NCBI GenBank assembly: GCA_964404035.1 | Contig: CAYOIT010000074.1 | Span: 1-22,060 of the forward strand | Direction: 5' to 3' | Length of the DNA: 22,060 bases | DNA from: CAMBRF01 sp964404035 | GTDB taxonomy: Bacteria; Verrucomicrobiota; Kiritimatiellia; CAIKKV01; CAITUY01 | In this document: positions 1-8,339 of the stretch, one piece after another | Numbering within the stretch: the first letter of the stretch is position 1 | How the letters are laid out: every line of letters starts with the position of its first letter | The notes under the pieces: model-generated | Told to the model about the DNA's origin: nothing | Databases searched by the model: none | The model's input: the letters and a program-made list of their open reading frames with translations, nothing else | Position numbers and translations under genes: made by a program

Positions 1-1790
1 ACCGTGAACTTCTCCATGTATTCGGACATGTCGAGCTGGATCAGCGCATTGTGATCGTCGAACATGAACTCCGCCAGCGCTTTAGCCAGCAGGGTCTTCC
101 CCACGCCCGTCGGGCCGAGGAAGACAAATGACCCGATGGGCCGACGGGGATCCTTGAGATCGGCACGGGAACGGCGCAAGGCTTTGGAGAGCGTGACCAA
201 CGCCTCGTTCTGCCCGATCACCCGTCCCCCCAGCTCTTCTTCCATATGAAGCAGGCGGGCCAGTTCCTTCCCTTCCATCTTCTTCAGGGGCACACCGGTC
301 CACTTGGAGACAACGGCCATGACATCCTCAGCCGTGACCTTAACCTTCGTTTTGCCGGCCGTTTCGCGCCATTTCTTGACATTCCCGTCGAGGGTTTCGC
401 GCGCCTGTCGCTCGCTGTCACGCAACCGCGCGGCCTCCTCGAACTGCTGGGCTTTGATGGACGCTTCCTTGGCCACGCGAGTCTTCTCGATCGCCTGTTC
501 CTGCTCGCGCAAATCAGGCGACCGCGTCGTGGCCATGATCCGGGCCCGGGAACCCGCTTCGTCGATCGTGTCAATCGCCTTGTCCGGAAGATGCCGCCCC
601 GAGAGGTACCGGTCGGTCAGCCTGACCGCGGCCTCGATGGCGTCGTCCGTGATCTCGATGTTATGGTGTTCTTCGTATTTGTAGCGAATACCCTTCAGAA
701 TGCGGATGGCCTCGTCGACGGTCGGTTCCTCGACCTTGACGGTCTGAAACCGTCGTTCGAGCGCGCCATCTTTTTCGATATGTTTGCGGTATTCGTCCAG
801 CGTGGTGGCGCCAATGCACTGCAACTCCCCGCGCGCCAGGGCCGGCTTGAGAATGTTCGAGGCGTCCATCGTGCCTTCGGCCGATCCAGCCCCCACAATG
901 GTGTGGAGTTCGTCCACAAACAGCATCACGTTTCCGGTCCGCTTGATTTCTTCCATCACGGCCTTGATACGCTCTTCAAACTGGCCGCGATATTTCGTTC
1001 CCGCGATCATGAGCGCGAGATCCAGCGCAATCACGCGCTTGTCGCGCAGGATGTCCGGCACCAACCCCTCGATCACCGCTTGCGCCAAACCCTCGACAAT
1101 GGCAGTCTTACCCACCCCTGCCTCACCCAGCAGCACCGGGTTGTTTTTCGTGCGACGGCAGAGGATTTGAATCACCCGCTCCAACTCCGGCTCCCGGCCA
1201 ATCATGGGATCGAGCGCCCCTTTGCGGGCCAATTCCGTCAGATCCCGTCCAAAGGCATTGAGCGCCGGCGTTTTGGGTTTGGCACTCGACTGGGCCGGTC
1301 CGGCGGCTTTCGGTTCGGGGGCTTCGGTCTCTTCGCCCGGCTCGAAATTCGGATCGAGTTCCTTCATCACCTCAACCCGGGTCGTTTCAGCATCGACGTT
1401 GAGGGTGCGCAGGACCTGGGCGGCAACGCCCTCGCCCTCGCGCAGCAGCCCAAGCAACAGGTGCTCCGTGCCGATATACGAATGATTCAGCGTGCGAGCC
1501 TCGGCCGCGGCCAGTTGCAGGACCTTCTTCGCACGGGGGGTGAACGGAACATTCCCGACCGTCTTCGTCTCCGGACCTTGCCCGGCCGCCTTTTCAACTT
1601 CCATGCGCAGCGTTTCGAGCGAGATGCCCATCCGCTCCAGAACGGTGACGGCGACGCCCTGGCCCAATGCCACCAGCCCGAGCAGAATATGCTCAGTGCC
1701 GACATAGGCATGATTAAACCGCTCGGCCTCGGCACGCGCCAACTGGATGACCTGCTGAGCCCGCGGAGTATAATTTCCCAAGTTGCCCAT
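1..1790 (-). CDS. clpC: ClpC, ATP-dependent Clp protease ATPase subunit (3' end outside window)
   Basis: Hsp100/AAA+ unfoldase that feeds substrates, including arginine-phosphorylated proteins, into ClpP in the cytoplasm. The 596 visible residues start MGNLGNYTPRAQQV. They hold two Clp-N repeats (about 1-150, each with a GTEH-[IL]-LLGL motif), a first AAA+ module with Walker A GEAGVGKT (222-229) and Walker B VMLFVDELHT, and a UVR-type middle region around 430-465 with FEEAARLRD. The second AAA+ module begins with GPTGVGKT (559-566) and DMSEYMEKF at the window edge. ClpC proteins are about 810-850 residues, so roughly the last quarter is missing. The gene follows mcsB by 26 bp, as in the Firmicutes mcsA-mcsB-clpC order. 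The ATG at 1790 gives the normal N-terminus, with a modest GGAAAG ribosome site. The UVR region separates it from ClpB and ClpA. Confident. Confidence 0.96.
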   Translation of the reverse strand, partial: MGNLGNYTPRAQQVIQLARAEAERFNHAYVGTEHILLGLVALGQGVAVTVLERMGISLETLRMEVEKAAGQGPETKTVGNVPFTPRAKKVLQLAAAEARTLNHSYIGTEHLLLGLLREGEGVAAQVLRTLNVDAETTRVEVMKELDPNFEPGEETEAPEPKAAGPAQSSAKPKTPALNAFGRDLTELARKGALDPMIGREPELERVIQILCRRTKNNPVLLGEAGVGKTAIVEGLAQAVIEGLVPDILRDKRVIALDLALMIAGTKYRGQFEERIKAVMEEIKRTGNVMLFVDELHTIVGAGSAEGTMDASNILKPALARGELQCIGATTLDEYRKHIEKDGALERRFQTVKVEEPTVDEAIRILKGIRYKYEEHHNIEITDDAIEAAVRLTDRYLSGRHLPDKAIDTIDEAGSRARIMATTRSPDLREQEQAIEKTRVAKEASIKAQQFEEAARLRDSERQARETLDGNVKKWRETAGKTKVKVTAEDVMAVVSKWTGVPLKKMEGKELARLLHMEEELGGRVIGQNEALVTLSKALRRSRADLKDPRRPIGSFVFLGPTGVGKTLLAKALAEFMFDDHNALIQLDMSEYMEKFT

Positions 1791-1816
1791 AATCAACGCT
1801 TTCCACTTGATCCAGA

Positions 1817-2881
1817 CTACCCTTCGACCAAGGTGGCCCGGCGAACCGTCTCACGCACAAGACGGGCCCGCATTTTGTCCCGCTCTTCGGGATTGCTCGC
1901 GTGGCCCTCCGCTTTCTGAAGGTGTCCCGGCTGCGTGTAAAGCATCAACCGGTTGATATCACCCATTTCCAACCCTTTGATCATACCAAGTTCGCACCCG
2001 AGACGCAACCCGGAGAGCAAATCCAGCATCTCGCTGGACGCCAGAACGCGGGCGTGGCTCAGAATCCCATAGGCCCGCCCGACGCTGTCGCGCACGTGAT
2101 TCTCCCGCTGCTCCATCAGGCGGACGCGGGCGTTCTTCTCATGGTTGGCGATCTCGGCAACAATCTGTTCCAACCGCTCGATGATCACCGGCTCGGACTC
2201 CCCCAGCGTCGTCTGGTTTGAAATCTGGAACATATTGCCGGACGCTTCGGTCCCTTCCCCCAGCAGGCCGCGCACCGCCAGCCCTATCTTGGTCAGGCCC
2301 TTGATGATCGGTTCGACCTCGTTGAGAAGACGCAAGCCGGGAATGTGCACCATGACACTGGCCCGCATCCCGGTGCCGACGTTGGTCGGGCAAGCCGTCA
2401 GGTAGCCGATCGAGTGCGAGAAGGCGAAATGAACGGCTTGCTCCAGTTCGCTATCCAGGGCGTCGATCTCAGCCCATAGCGCCGCCAACTGAAACCCGGG
2501 CCGCATGGCCTGAAGACGCAGATGATCCTCCTCGTTGATCATCACGCTCAACATCTCGTCTTCACGCATGACCAGACTGCTGCCCTTGGATTTCTGGGCC
2601 AGTTCGTTGCTGATCAGGTGCCGCTCACGGAGAAATTCGCGGTCAACCATGGACAATCCTGCCATGTCCAGGGTCAGACAGGGAGCCAGTGCCTTTGTCC
2701 GGGAAAGCACATCGAGGAGTCCGGACTGGAGCCGGGCGCATTCATCCTCGCCCGCCCAGCCCGGAAACGCCACCCCATCAATGTTTCGGGCAAGGCGAAT
2801 CCGGCTGCTGACGATGATGCCAAGGCTGTCCCCCGGCGCCAGCCAGGAGCCCGGTCTGCGGATCAGATCATCCAGCGTCAT
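1817..2881 (-). CDS. mcsB: McsB, protein-arginine kinase
   Basis: Phosphagen-kinase-like enzyme that phosphorylates protein arginine to mark proteins for ClpCP degradation. It is 354 residues, the normal length. Visible motifs are the nucleotide-binding SSRIRLARN (25-33), NEEDH (116-120) with the catalytic-glutamate region, the active-site loop ACPTNVGTGMRAS with Cys164, and GEGTEASGN (208-216). Near the C-terminus RDKMRA (334-339) fits the RDXXRA phosphoarginine-binding motif known to activate McsB allosterically. The ATG at 2881 starts MTLDDLIRRPGSW and overlaps the mcsA stop by 14 bp, indicating translational coupling. The frame stays open upstream to 3238, but that part is the shadow of mcsA. 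All key residues of an active kinase appear present. Confident. Confidence 0.96.
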   Translation of the reverse strand: MTLDDLIRRPGSWLAPGDSLGIIVSSRIRLARNIDGVAFPGWAGEDECARLQSGLLDVLSRTKALAPCLTLDMAGLSMVDREFLRERHLISNELAQKSKGSSLVMREDEMLSVMINEEDHLRLQAMRPGFQLAALWAEIDALDSELEQAVHFAFSHSIGYLTACPTNVGTGMRASVMVHIPGLRLLNEVEPIIKGLTKIGLAVRGLLGEGTEASGNMFQISNQTTLGESEPVIIERLEQIVAEIANHEKNARVRLMEQRENHVRDSVGRAYGILSHARVLASSEMLDLLSGLRLGCELGMIKGLEMGDINRLMLYTQPGHLQKAEGHASNPEERDKMRARLVRETVRRATLVEG

Positions 2882-3353
2882 GCTCGACCTCCCGGATAAG
2901 GTCACGCACCCGGGCTGCCTCTTCGTAATCCTCGTTGACGACCGCCAGATCGAGCCGCTTGCGAAGACCGTCCAACCGGGCCGCCAGATCCATGACTTTC
3001 CGCTCAAGAACGGGCACCTTCCCGGTATGCTTTGGCCCCTTGTGCATGGCGGCCAGCATCGGCTGCAGTTCCTGAGTGAACGCCTCATAGCAGTGCGGAC
3101 AGCCCAGCCGCCCTGTCTTCTTGAAGTCCGACCCCCGCATGTGGCACCGGGGGCAATGGCGATCGACGCCCTTGCTGGCTTCATCCGTGCCCGACATGCC
3201 GAACAGAATCTCGGGCAACGACATGACCGTCTGGACATTCAGCCCCGTCTCCTCGGCGCATTCCTCACAGAGATGAAGTTCGCGGGAGTTACCGTCCGTC
3301 ACCTGGGTGACATGAATAGTGGCCTCATGCTGCTGACAGCTCTCGCAAAGCAT
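2868..3353 (-). CDS. mcsA: McsA, zinc-binding activator of McsB
   Basis: Adaptor that binds and activates the McsB arginine kinase. The 161-residue protein has four CxxC pairs (C3/C6, C29/C32, C67/C70, C85/C88), which would bind two zinc ions. It ends in a UVR domain (about 123-158, with YEEAARVRDLIREV) that typically contacts ClpC or McsB. Start choice: a GTG at 3371 would overlap the ilvE stop by 4 bp. The ATG at 3353 has AAGGA five bases upstream and gives the usual family N-terminus MLCESC, so it is preferred. The gene lies between ilvE and mcsB, overlaps mcsB by 14 bp, and is almost certainly in one transcript with it. Length and layout match Firmicutes McsA. Confident in identity; the start is about 75 percent sure. 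Confidence 0.93.
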   Translation of the reverse strand: MLCESCQQHEATIHVTQVTDGNSRELHLCEECAEETGLNVQTVMSLPEILFGMSGTDEASKGVDRHCPRCHMRGSDFKKTGRLGCPHCYEAFTQELQPMLAAMHKGPKHTGKVPVLERKVMDLAARLDGLRKRLDLAVVNEDYEEAARVRDLIREVEHDAG

Positions 3354-3367
3354 GGGTTCCTTTCCGC

Positions 3368-4237
3368 TCACACAATGGGCGTACCGGTCGACGACGCAAA
3401 GAGATGAAACGTCTTGGCCAGGCTCCGGGTCACGGGCCCCGGCTTTCCGGAACCGATGCTGCGCCGGTCGATGTTGACCACAGGAATCACTTCCGCCGCT
3501 GTCCCCGTGAGGAACACCTCGTCAGCGGTGTAAAGCTCGTAACGCGTCAGCACCTCTTCCCGGGCTTCGAGGCCGGCTTCAGTCGCAAGGTTCATCACCA
3601 CGTTGCGCGTGATCCCTTCCAAGGTGCCGCACCAAGGCGGGGGAGTGATGAGGCGGTTGCCCCGGACCACAAAGATATTGTCTCCGGTCGCCTCCGCCAC
3701 AAATCCTTGCGCATTGAGCATGACCGCTTCCATACAACCCGAGTTGATGGCCTCAATCTTGGCCATCACGTTGTTGAGGTAGTTCAGGCTCTTAATCTGA
3801 GGATTAATGGATTCGGTATGATTCCGGATGGTGCCCACCGTCACAATCGACAATCCCTCATCGTACAACTTCTTGGGGTACAACTGGATCGTCCCCGCGA
3901 TGATGATGATCTGCGGTTTGACGCAGGTATAGGGGTTCAGCCCCAAGGTGCCCACCCCGCGGGTCACCACAAGCCGGATGTATCCGTTCAGAACCCGGTT
4001 CTCTTTGCAGGTGCGCACGACCGCGCGAGCCATCTGCGCCGGAGTGATCGGAATTCGGAGATCAATCGCTTTGGCGGAGCGAAAGAGACGCTCCACATGC
4101 TCATCCAACATGAACACACGCCCGTTATAGGAGCGGATCCCTTCAAAAACCCCATCCCCGTAAAGCAGCCCATGGTCAAAGACGGAGACTTTCGCCTCGC
4201 GTTCGGGCACCAGTTTTCCATTCAGGTAAATCTTCAT
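3368..4237 (-). CDS. ilvE: Branched-chain amino acid aminotransferase (class IV PLP)
   Basis: PLP enzyme for the last step of valine, leucine and isoleucine synthesis, or the first of their breakdown, using glutamate/2-oxoglutarate. The 289 residues begin MKIYLNGKLVP. Class IV markers are FDHGLLYGDGVFEGIR (20-35), the PLP lysine in QIKSLNYLNN (Lys149), EATGDNIF (182-189), GTLEGITRNVV and FLTGTAAEV. The ATG at 4237 has GAGAGGTG just upstream; a TTG at 4255 in the same frame has no comparable site. The stop overlaps a possible GTG start of mcsA, so ilvE appears to be the first gene of the ilvE-mcsA-mcsB-clpC transcript, where Firmicutes usually carry ctsR. D-amino-acid transaminase or aminodeoxychorismate lyase are related alternatives, but the motifs favour IlvE. 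Confidence 0.9.
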   Translation of the reverse strand: MKIYLNGKLVPEREAKVSVFDHGLLYGDGVFEGIRSYNGRVFMLDEHVERLFRSAKAIDLRIPITPAQMARAVVRTCKENRVLNGYIRLVVTRGVGTLGLNPYTCVKPQIIIIAGTIQLYPKKLYDEGLSIVTVGTIRNHTESINPQIKSLNYLNNVMAKIEAINSGCMEAVMLNAQGFVAEATGDNIFVVRGNRLITPPPWCGTLEGITRNVVMNLATEAGLEAREEVLTRYELYTADEVFLTGTAAEVIPVVNIDRRSIGSGKPGPVTRSLAKTFHLFASSTGTPIV

Positions 4238-4306
4238 GCGCACCTCTCTGCTCAAGCCGACGTGTCACCCCATCCTCCCTCGAACAGAACGGCACGTATC
4301 CTTGGC

Positions 4307-4335
4307 CTTTTACCCGTCCTGATTCGCAACGTCAA
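4307..4335 (-). promoter_or_regulatory. Putative sigma70 promoter of ilvE-mcsA-mcsB-clpC
   Basis: On the minus strand TTGACG (4330-4335) is followed after 17 bp by TAAAAG (4307-4312), giving an expected transcript start near 4300 and a leader of about 60 bases before ilvE. It matches 5/6 and 4/6 of the sigma70 consensus. No CtsR-type heptad operator is evident near it. Confidence 0.4.
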
Positions 4336-4421
4336 CGGTATTCATGGCCCGCCATTTATTGATCAAATCCGGCAGTTTCAATAGCACCCCGCTTCAGAAA
4401 CAAAAAAAAATGCGACAATGG

Positions 4422-4450
4422 TTGACGTTATCGTCCGGATGCACTAACTT
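4422..4450 (+). promoter_or_regulatory. Putative sigma70 promoter of the secreted-protein gene
   Basis: TTGACG (4422-4427), a 17 bp spacer and TAACTT (4445-4450) lie about 47 bp before the start codon at 4497. The -10 element keeps only the TA...T skeleton, so the call is moderate. It shares the 4256-4496 intergenic region with the divergent ilvE promoter. Confidence 0.4.
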
Positions 4451-4496
4451 ATGTAGTAGTGTAATGATCAAATTTCCCGATAGTAGGAGGATAACC

Positions 4497-5987
4497 ATGA
4501 AGCGGTGTTTGACGGTTCTTGCGTTGGCATTCATCTCAGTATCCGGGCAAAGGGTTTCCGCACAGTTTCCTGATCTTTCAACTCTGCCGTTTACCAACTC
4601 GTATGAGACGACGGAGTTCCTGCAACCGGGCGACTCCATTATCAGCAATGTCAACGTGGGAACCTGGGATGCCCGCTCCGAGGGCTCAGTGGCTTACGTA
4701 ACCAACGTTTCCTACACCGCGGCCGCGAATTACCCCTTGCAGGATGTAACCCACAGCAACATCATGCTCTTCTCAACCGAAGGAGGCGAAGTTGTTAACA
4801 CCTTCGACACCAACTCCACCAAGCTTCTTCCCGAAATCTGGATCGATACGATGATCCAACCGGTTTTTTCGGAGGAACTGCCGATGACGGCCTCGGTCAC
4901 CAATTCCCAGTTGAGCATCTGTTTCCTTTCGACCAATGGCTATAACGGCGCCATCAGCCTCTACCATGGCGCTTTTGACAAGGCCAACGTGGATGCCGAT
5001 GAGAACTATCCGTGGAGCATCCAGGCTGACACAAACTTGTGGTCCACTTTCCTGGGTTCCCAAGTGATCTCGGGCCAGTGGGTTCGTCTTTCCGTCGTGC
5101 TGCATTACGATGACTTCACGCAGAGCAGACCCTGCTTCCGAGTGCTGTTGAACGGCATGCCGGTTTCCAATGGATACGGATTTGAGGATACGTTCTTCAT
5201 GGCGCAGACGGGATCGTGGTTCCGATGCACGACGGTCAGCAAGTTCAACTTGAGCGAGATCGCCCTCTCTGGAACGGGTGGCCTTGACGATCTGCTGGTT
5301 TCCGCGACAGAGCCTATCATCACACTGCTGCCCACGATTGCCGTGCAGTCTACAGGTAAGGGGTCCGTCACGCCTTCCGGCGTGCTCGTTCTCCCGGCGG
5401 ACGATGCTTCGACCAATTTCGTCCTCCAGGCCGCCCCCTACTGGGCCATCGCCCAGGCGTGGACCGGCAATGTTCCGACAACGATCTCCAACACCCTGGC
5501 TTCCGCCCTGGGTCAGAATTCCTACGAGTTCACCTGGTCCAACATCGTGGGTGACCATACTCTCGTCGTCGACTTCGCCGCCTTGGTGGCCTCGAATGGC
5601 ATCCCGTATGAGTGGCTGGCCGCCAATGGTCTCGGGACAAACGAACACGCCTCGGAATCCTGGGACACCCTGGCCTCCGGCGATTGGGACAACGATTCGA
5701 TGTCCACCCTGCAGGAGTGGGTCACAGGAACCAACCCGACAGACTCGAACTCGTTCCTCAGGATCCTCGGCCAGACGATGAGCGGGGACACGCCCGTGCT
5801 TAGCTGGTTGAGCAGCACCGGCACACTCAATCATACGCCCTATACCTTCCAGATGTCCTCGAATCTGGTTGATGAAGCTGAGTGGATCACATTCCAGAGC
5901 ATGAGCGCTAACGTGCAGGGAACCAACACGGTGACAGCGCCGCCGGTGGTGACCCCGTCGTTCTATCGGGTCAAGGTTATCCCGTAA
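4497..5987 (+). CDS. Secreted beta-rich protein with C-terminal EF-hand/TSP3-like motif
   Basis: No specific function recognised. The 496-residue protein starts MKRCLTVLALAFISVS, a clear signal peptide with likely cleavage near Ala22. Residues about 30-270 are rich in Thr, Ser, Asn and aromatics and resemble the concanavalin/LamG-like sandwich of verrucomicrobial secreted proteins. Residues about 278-361 look like a G-x-G-x-V-x-P-x-G beta-repeat domain. Around 371-416, WLAANGLGTNEHASESWD and GDWDNDSMSTLQEWVTGTNP form a calcium-binding-like Asp-rich helix motif, followed by a short beta module ending FYRVKVIP. The start at 4497 has AGGAGG eight bases upstream; an upstream ATG at 4344 in frame would put about 50 non-signal residues in front and is rejected. 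The gene is monocistronic, with its own promoter and terminator. A cell-surface or glycan-binding role is a guess. Confidence 0.82.
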   Translation: MKRCLTVLALAFISVSGQRVSAQFPDLSTLPFTNSYETTEFLQPGDSIISNVNVGTWDARSEGSVAYVTNVSYTAAANYPLQDVTHSNIMLFSTEGGEVVNTFDTNSTKLLPEIWIDTMIQPVFSEELPMTASVTNSQLSICFLSTNGYNGAISLYHGAFDKANVDADENYPWSIQADTNLWSTFLGSQVISGQWVRLSVVLHYDDFTQSRPCFRVLLNGMPVSNGYGFEDTFFMAQTGSWFRCTTVSKFNLSEIALSGTGGLDDLLVSATEPIITLLPTIAVQSTGKGSVTPSGVLVLPADDASTNFVLQAAPYWAIAQAWTGNVPTTISNTLASALGQNSYEFTWSNIVGDHTLVVDFAALVASNGIPYEWLAANGLGTNEHASESWDTLASGDWDNDSMSTLQEWVTGTNPTDSNSFLRILGQTMSGDTPVLSWLSSTGTLNHTPYTFQMSSNLVDEAEWITFQSMSANVQGTNTVTAPPVVTPSFYRVKVIP

Positions 5988-6007
5988 CCGACACCACTGT
6001 AAAACAG

Positions 6008-6040
6008 AAGAGCCGCCGTGAAAACGGCGGCTCTTTTTTT
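6008..6040 (+). terminator. Strong rho-independent terminator, probably bidirectional
   Basis: A perfect 12 bp stem (6008-6019 with 6024-6035) closes a GAAA tetraloop and runs into a T tract to 6040. It ends the secreted-protein gene on the plus strand. The minus-strand one-carbon operon stops at 6066 and runs into the same hairpin, followed there by a broken T-run (TTCTGTTTT), so it likely serves both converging transcripts. Confidence 0.92.
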
Positions 6041-6065
6041 GTGGGCAAAGATCGCGTCAAAGGGC

Positions 6066-7322
6066 TCAGTGCTTGAAGCAGCGCTGACCGGTGAATACCA
6101 TCGCCACGTTGGCTTCGTTGCAGGCTTCAATCACCTCGAAATCACGCTCGGAGCCGCCCGGCTGAATCACGGCGGTAATGCCTTCCCTGATCCCCACTTC
6201 GATCCCATCCCGGAACGGAAAGAACGCATCCGACACCATGCAGGCGCCCACGAGCCCCCCCTTCCGAACCTGGGTCTCCTCGTCGATCTCAGCCCGTTGA
6301 GCGGCATCAGCAAGGGTGTTGTAGGGGATCCCATGGCGCTCCCAGCAGATTCGGTCGGACAGGTTGCGGTAGGCCTTGTCTCGGGCATATTGCGCCATAC
6401 CGACACGGTCCTGCCCACCGGCGCCAATACTGACCGTCACACCGTCCTTCACATACAGGACCGAATTGCTGATCGTTCCGCATTCCACCAGCCATCCAAA
6501 AATGAGATCCTCGTATTCCTTGTCGGTCGGCATTCGTCCAATCCGGTACTCTTTCCCCTTGCAGCTGGTCTGAGCCGGCGCCACGTCCGCCTTGGAACGC
6601 GTCTTCGGCACGAACCCGGTCTGAACGATCAACCCCCCATCCACCAAAGATTTCATGTCGAGAACGACTTCACCGGCGAACTCTTTCAGCCTCGCCATGT
6701 TCCCGATCTTCATCACCCGAAGATTCTTCTTCTTCGCAAAGATATCCATGACTCCTTCGCCAAAGTCGGGAGCCACCACCACTTCCGCATAGTTCTGTGA
6801 AATCAGGAGCGCCGTCTCCTTGTCCACGGTCCGGTTCAACGCGATGGTTCCACCGAAAGCCGCGACCCGGTCCGCCAGGTTAGCCTTCTGATACGCTTCG
6901 GCGAGCGTAACTGCACGCGCCGCGCCGCAGGGATTATTGTGTTTCACGATGACGACACAGGGATCATCCATCAGGTAACGCAGAATGTTCAGGGCGTTGT
7001 CGGCATCGGTAATATTGGTCTTGCCGGGATGCTTGCCGGATTGAAGAAGCTCGACATCCGAGGCCAGCGTGCGCCCCGGCTGAAGACACGTTACCGAACC
7101 CAAGGTGAGGTTGCCGCCGGCCATCCGGTAAAGAGCCGCTTCCTGTCCGGGATTCTCGCCATAACGCAATCCCTTCCGAACCCCGTCAATCAACCAGGAG
7201 GCTTTCTCATAGGACAACGTCTGACGCCGTCCATCCTCTTCGATGAAACTGATTTCCATCCGGGGCGGAAAATGATCATCCATGATGGTTTTGTAAGCGG
7301 ACTTGAAATCCTGGGTCGCCAT
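6066..7322 (-). CDS. Stand-alone AICAR transformylase (PurH C-terminal domain homologue)
   Basis: Transfers a formyl group from 10-formyl-THF to AICAR to give FAICAR, the penultimate step of IMP synthesis. The 418 residues carry RYGENPGQ (53-60) and the catalytic Lys-His motif KHNNPCG (127-133), plus NSVLYVKDG and the C-terminal segments SDAFFPFRDG and AVIQPGGS of the transformylase domain. PurH is normally a fusion of about 510-530 residues with an N-terminal IMP cyclohydrolase (MGS-like) domain; none is present here. Residues 1-45 are too short and dissimilar. IMP cyclisation must come from another protein. It is the last gene of the folate operon, 96 bp after folD, with GGAG nine bases before the ATG. 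The placement next to formate-THF ligase fits its need for 10-formyl-THF. Confident of the domain. Confidence 0.88.
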   Translation of the reverse strand: MATQDFKSAYKTIMDDHFPPRMEISFIEEDGRRQTLSYEKASWLIDGVRKGLRYGENPGQEAALYRMAGGNLTLGSVTCLQPGRTLASDVELLQSGKHPGKTNITDADNALNILRYLMDDPCVVIVKHNNPCGAARAVTLAEAYQKANLADRVAAFGGTIALNRTVDKETALLISQNYAEVVVAPDFGEGVMDIFAKKKNLRVMKIGNMARLKEFAGEVVLDMKSLVDGGLIVQTGFVPKTRSKADVAPAQTSCKGKEYRIGRMPTDKEYEDLIFGWLVECGTISNSVLYVKDGVTVSIGAGGQDRVGMAQYARDKAYRNLSDRICWERHGIPYNTLADAAQRAEIDEETQVRKGGLVGACMVSDAFFPFRDGIEVGIREGITAVIQPGGSERDFEVIEACNEANVAMVFTGQRCFKH

Positions 7323-7418
7323 GTGATGTCTCCATACGGATAAGCAGATCAGCCGGGAACAACCCGGTCTGGATGTGAAATCCGGCTAAGGCTAACGAAC
7401 TGAAGATACGAAAACAAC

Positions 7419-8303
7419 TCAAAGGTTGTGGGCGTTCTTCGCGGATTCGACCGTGTTGTGGAGCAACATGGTGATCGTCATGGGGCCCACACCTCCCGGA
7501 ACGGGAGTAATCATGCCGGCCTTCTCCTTGACGGCTTCAAAGTCGACATCCCCCACCAGACGGAAGCCCTGCTTTCGGCTGGCGTCGTCGATGCGGTTAA
7601 CCCCCACATCGATCACAACCGCACCCTCCCGGACCATATCAGCCGTAATGGTATTCGGGCGTCCGGCGGCGGCGATGATGATATCCGCCTGGCGGGTGTA
7701 CTGTCCGATATCCTTCGTACGGGTGTGGCAGACGGTCACGGTGGCATTGCCACAGGGCCCCTTCTGCATCAGCATGTTCGCCAGAGGCTTGCCCACAATA
7801 TTACTTCGGCCCACAATCACCGCGTGCGCCCCCTCAATCTTCACGCCGCTCCGGCATAGCAGCTGGACCACACCATGAGGCGTACAGGGCATGAACGCCT
7901 TCTCACCCAGCACCATCCTCCCCACATTCAACGGGTGAAATCCGTCCACATCCTTGTCGGGATCGATGGCCAGAAGAACCTCGCTCTCGTCAATCGCTTT
8001 CGGCAGGGGCAGTTGCACCAGGATGCCGTTGATCCGCGGATCCGCATTCATCCGCCGCACAAGGGCCAGCAGTTCTTCCCGTGACGTGGAGACCGGCAGG
8101 TGATTGTCGTCCGAAAAGAGACCGATCTCATGGCAGGCCTTTTCCTTCGCCGTCACATAGGATCGCGACGCCGGGTCGTCCCCCACCAGAATCACGCCCA
8201 GGCCCGGCACCACGCCCCTGGCTTTGAGGCGTTTGACCTCCTCGGCCAGTTCCGAACGAATCTGCCGGGCAATTTCCTTACCGTCGATAATGCTGGCTGT
8301 CAT
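7419..8303 (-). CDS. folD: FolD, methylene-THF dehydrogenase/methenyl-THF cyclohydrolase
   Basis: Bifunctional cytoplasmic enzyme that interconverts 10-formyl-THF, methenyl-THF and methylene-THF with NAD(P). It has 294 residues, the normal length. Visible signatures are the Tyr49-x3-Lys53 catalytic pair in SYVTAKEKAC, VQLPLP (96-101), DKDVDGFHPLN with Asp120, the dinucleotide-binding GRSNIVGKP (165-173), and PGGVGPMT near the C-terminus. The ATG at 8303 gives the conventional MTASIIDGKEIA start, with a weak AGAGA site upstream. It lies 36 bp downstream of the MetF-like gene and supplies that enzyme's substrate from the formyl-THF made by Fhs two genes upstream. Confident. Confidence 0.97.
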   Translation of the reverse strand: MTASIIDGKEIARQIRSELAEEVKRLKARGVVPGLGVILVGDDPASRSYVTAKEKACHEIGLFSDDNHLPVSTSREELLALVRRMNADPRINGILVQLPLPKAIDESEVLLAIDPDKDVDGFHPLNVGRMVLGEKAFMPCTPHGVVQLLCRSGVKIEGAHAVIVGRSNIVGKPLANMLMQKGPCGNATVTVCHTRTKDIGQYTRQADIIIAAAGRPNTITADMVREGAVVIDVGVNRIDDASRKQGFRLVGDVDFEAVKEKAGMITPVPGGVGPMTITMLLHNTVESAKNAHNL

Positions 8304-8339
8304 GATGTCTCTTTCTTCCCCACCCCTGCCTGCGTGCCA

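Noticed and set aside
246..1919. 557-codon open frame on the plus strand
   Set aside because: Antisense shadow of clpC; its residues match no family, while the minus strand gives a full ClpC with both Walker A motifs.
4773..5834. 353-codon minus-strand open frame
   Set aside because: Antisense to the secreted protein, which has a signal peptide, ribosome site, promoter and terminator.
7323..7418. Hairpin CCGGG-AACAA-CCCGG between folD and the AICAR transformylase gene as a terminator
   Set aside because: Only five base pairs and no T tract; the downstream gene has its own ribosome site and fits the same operon.
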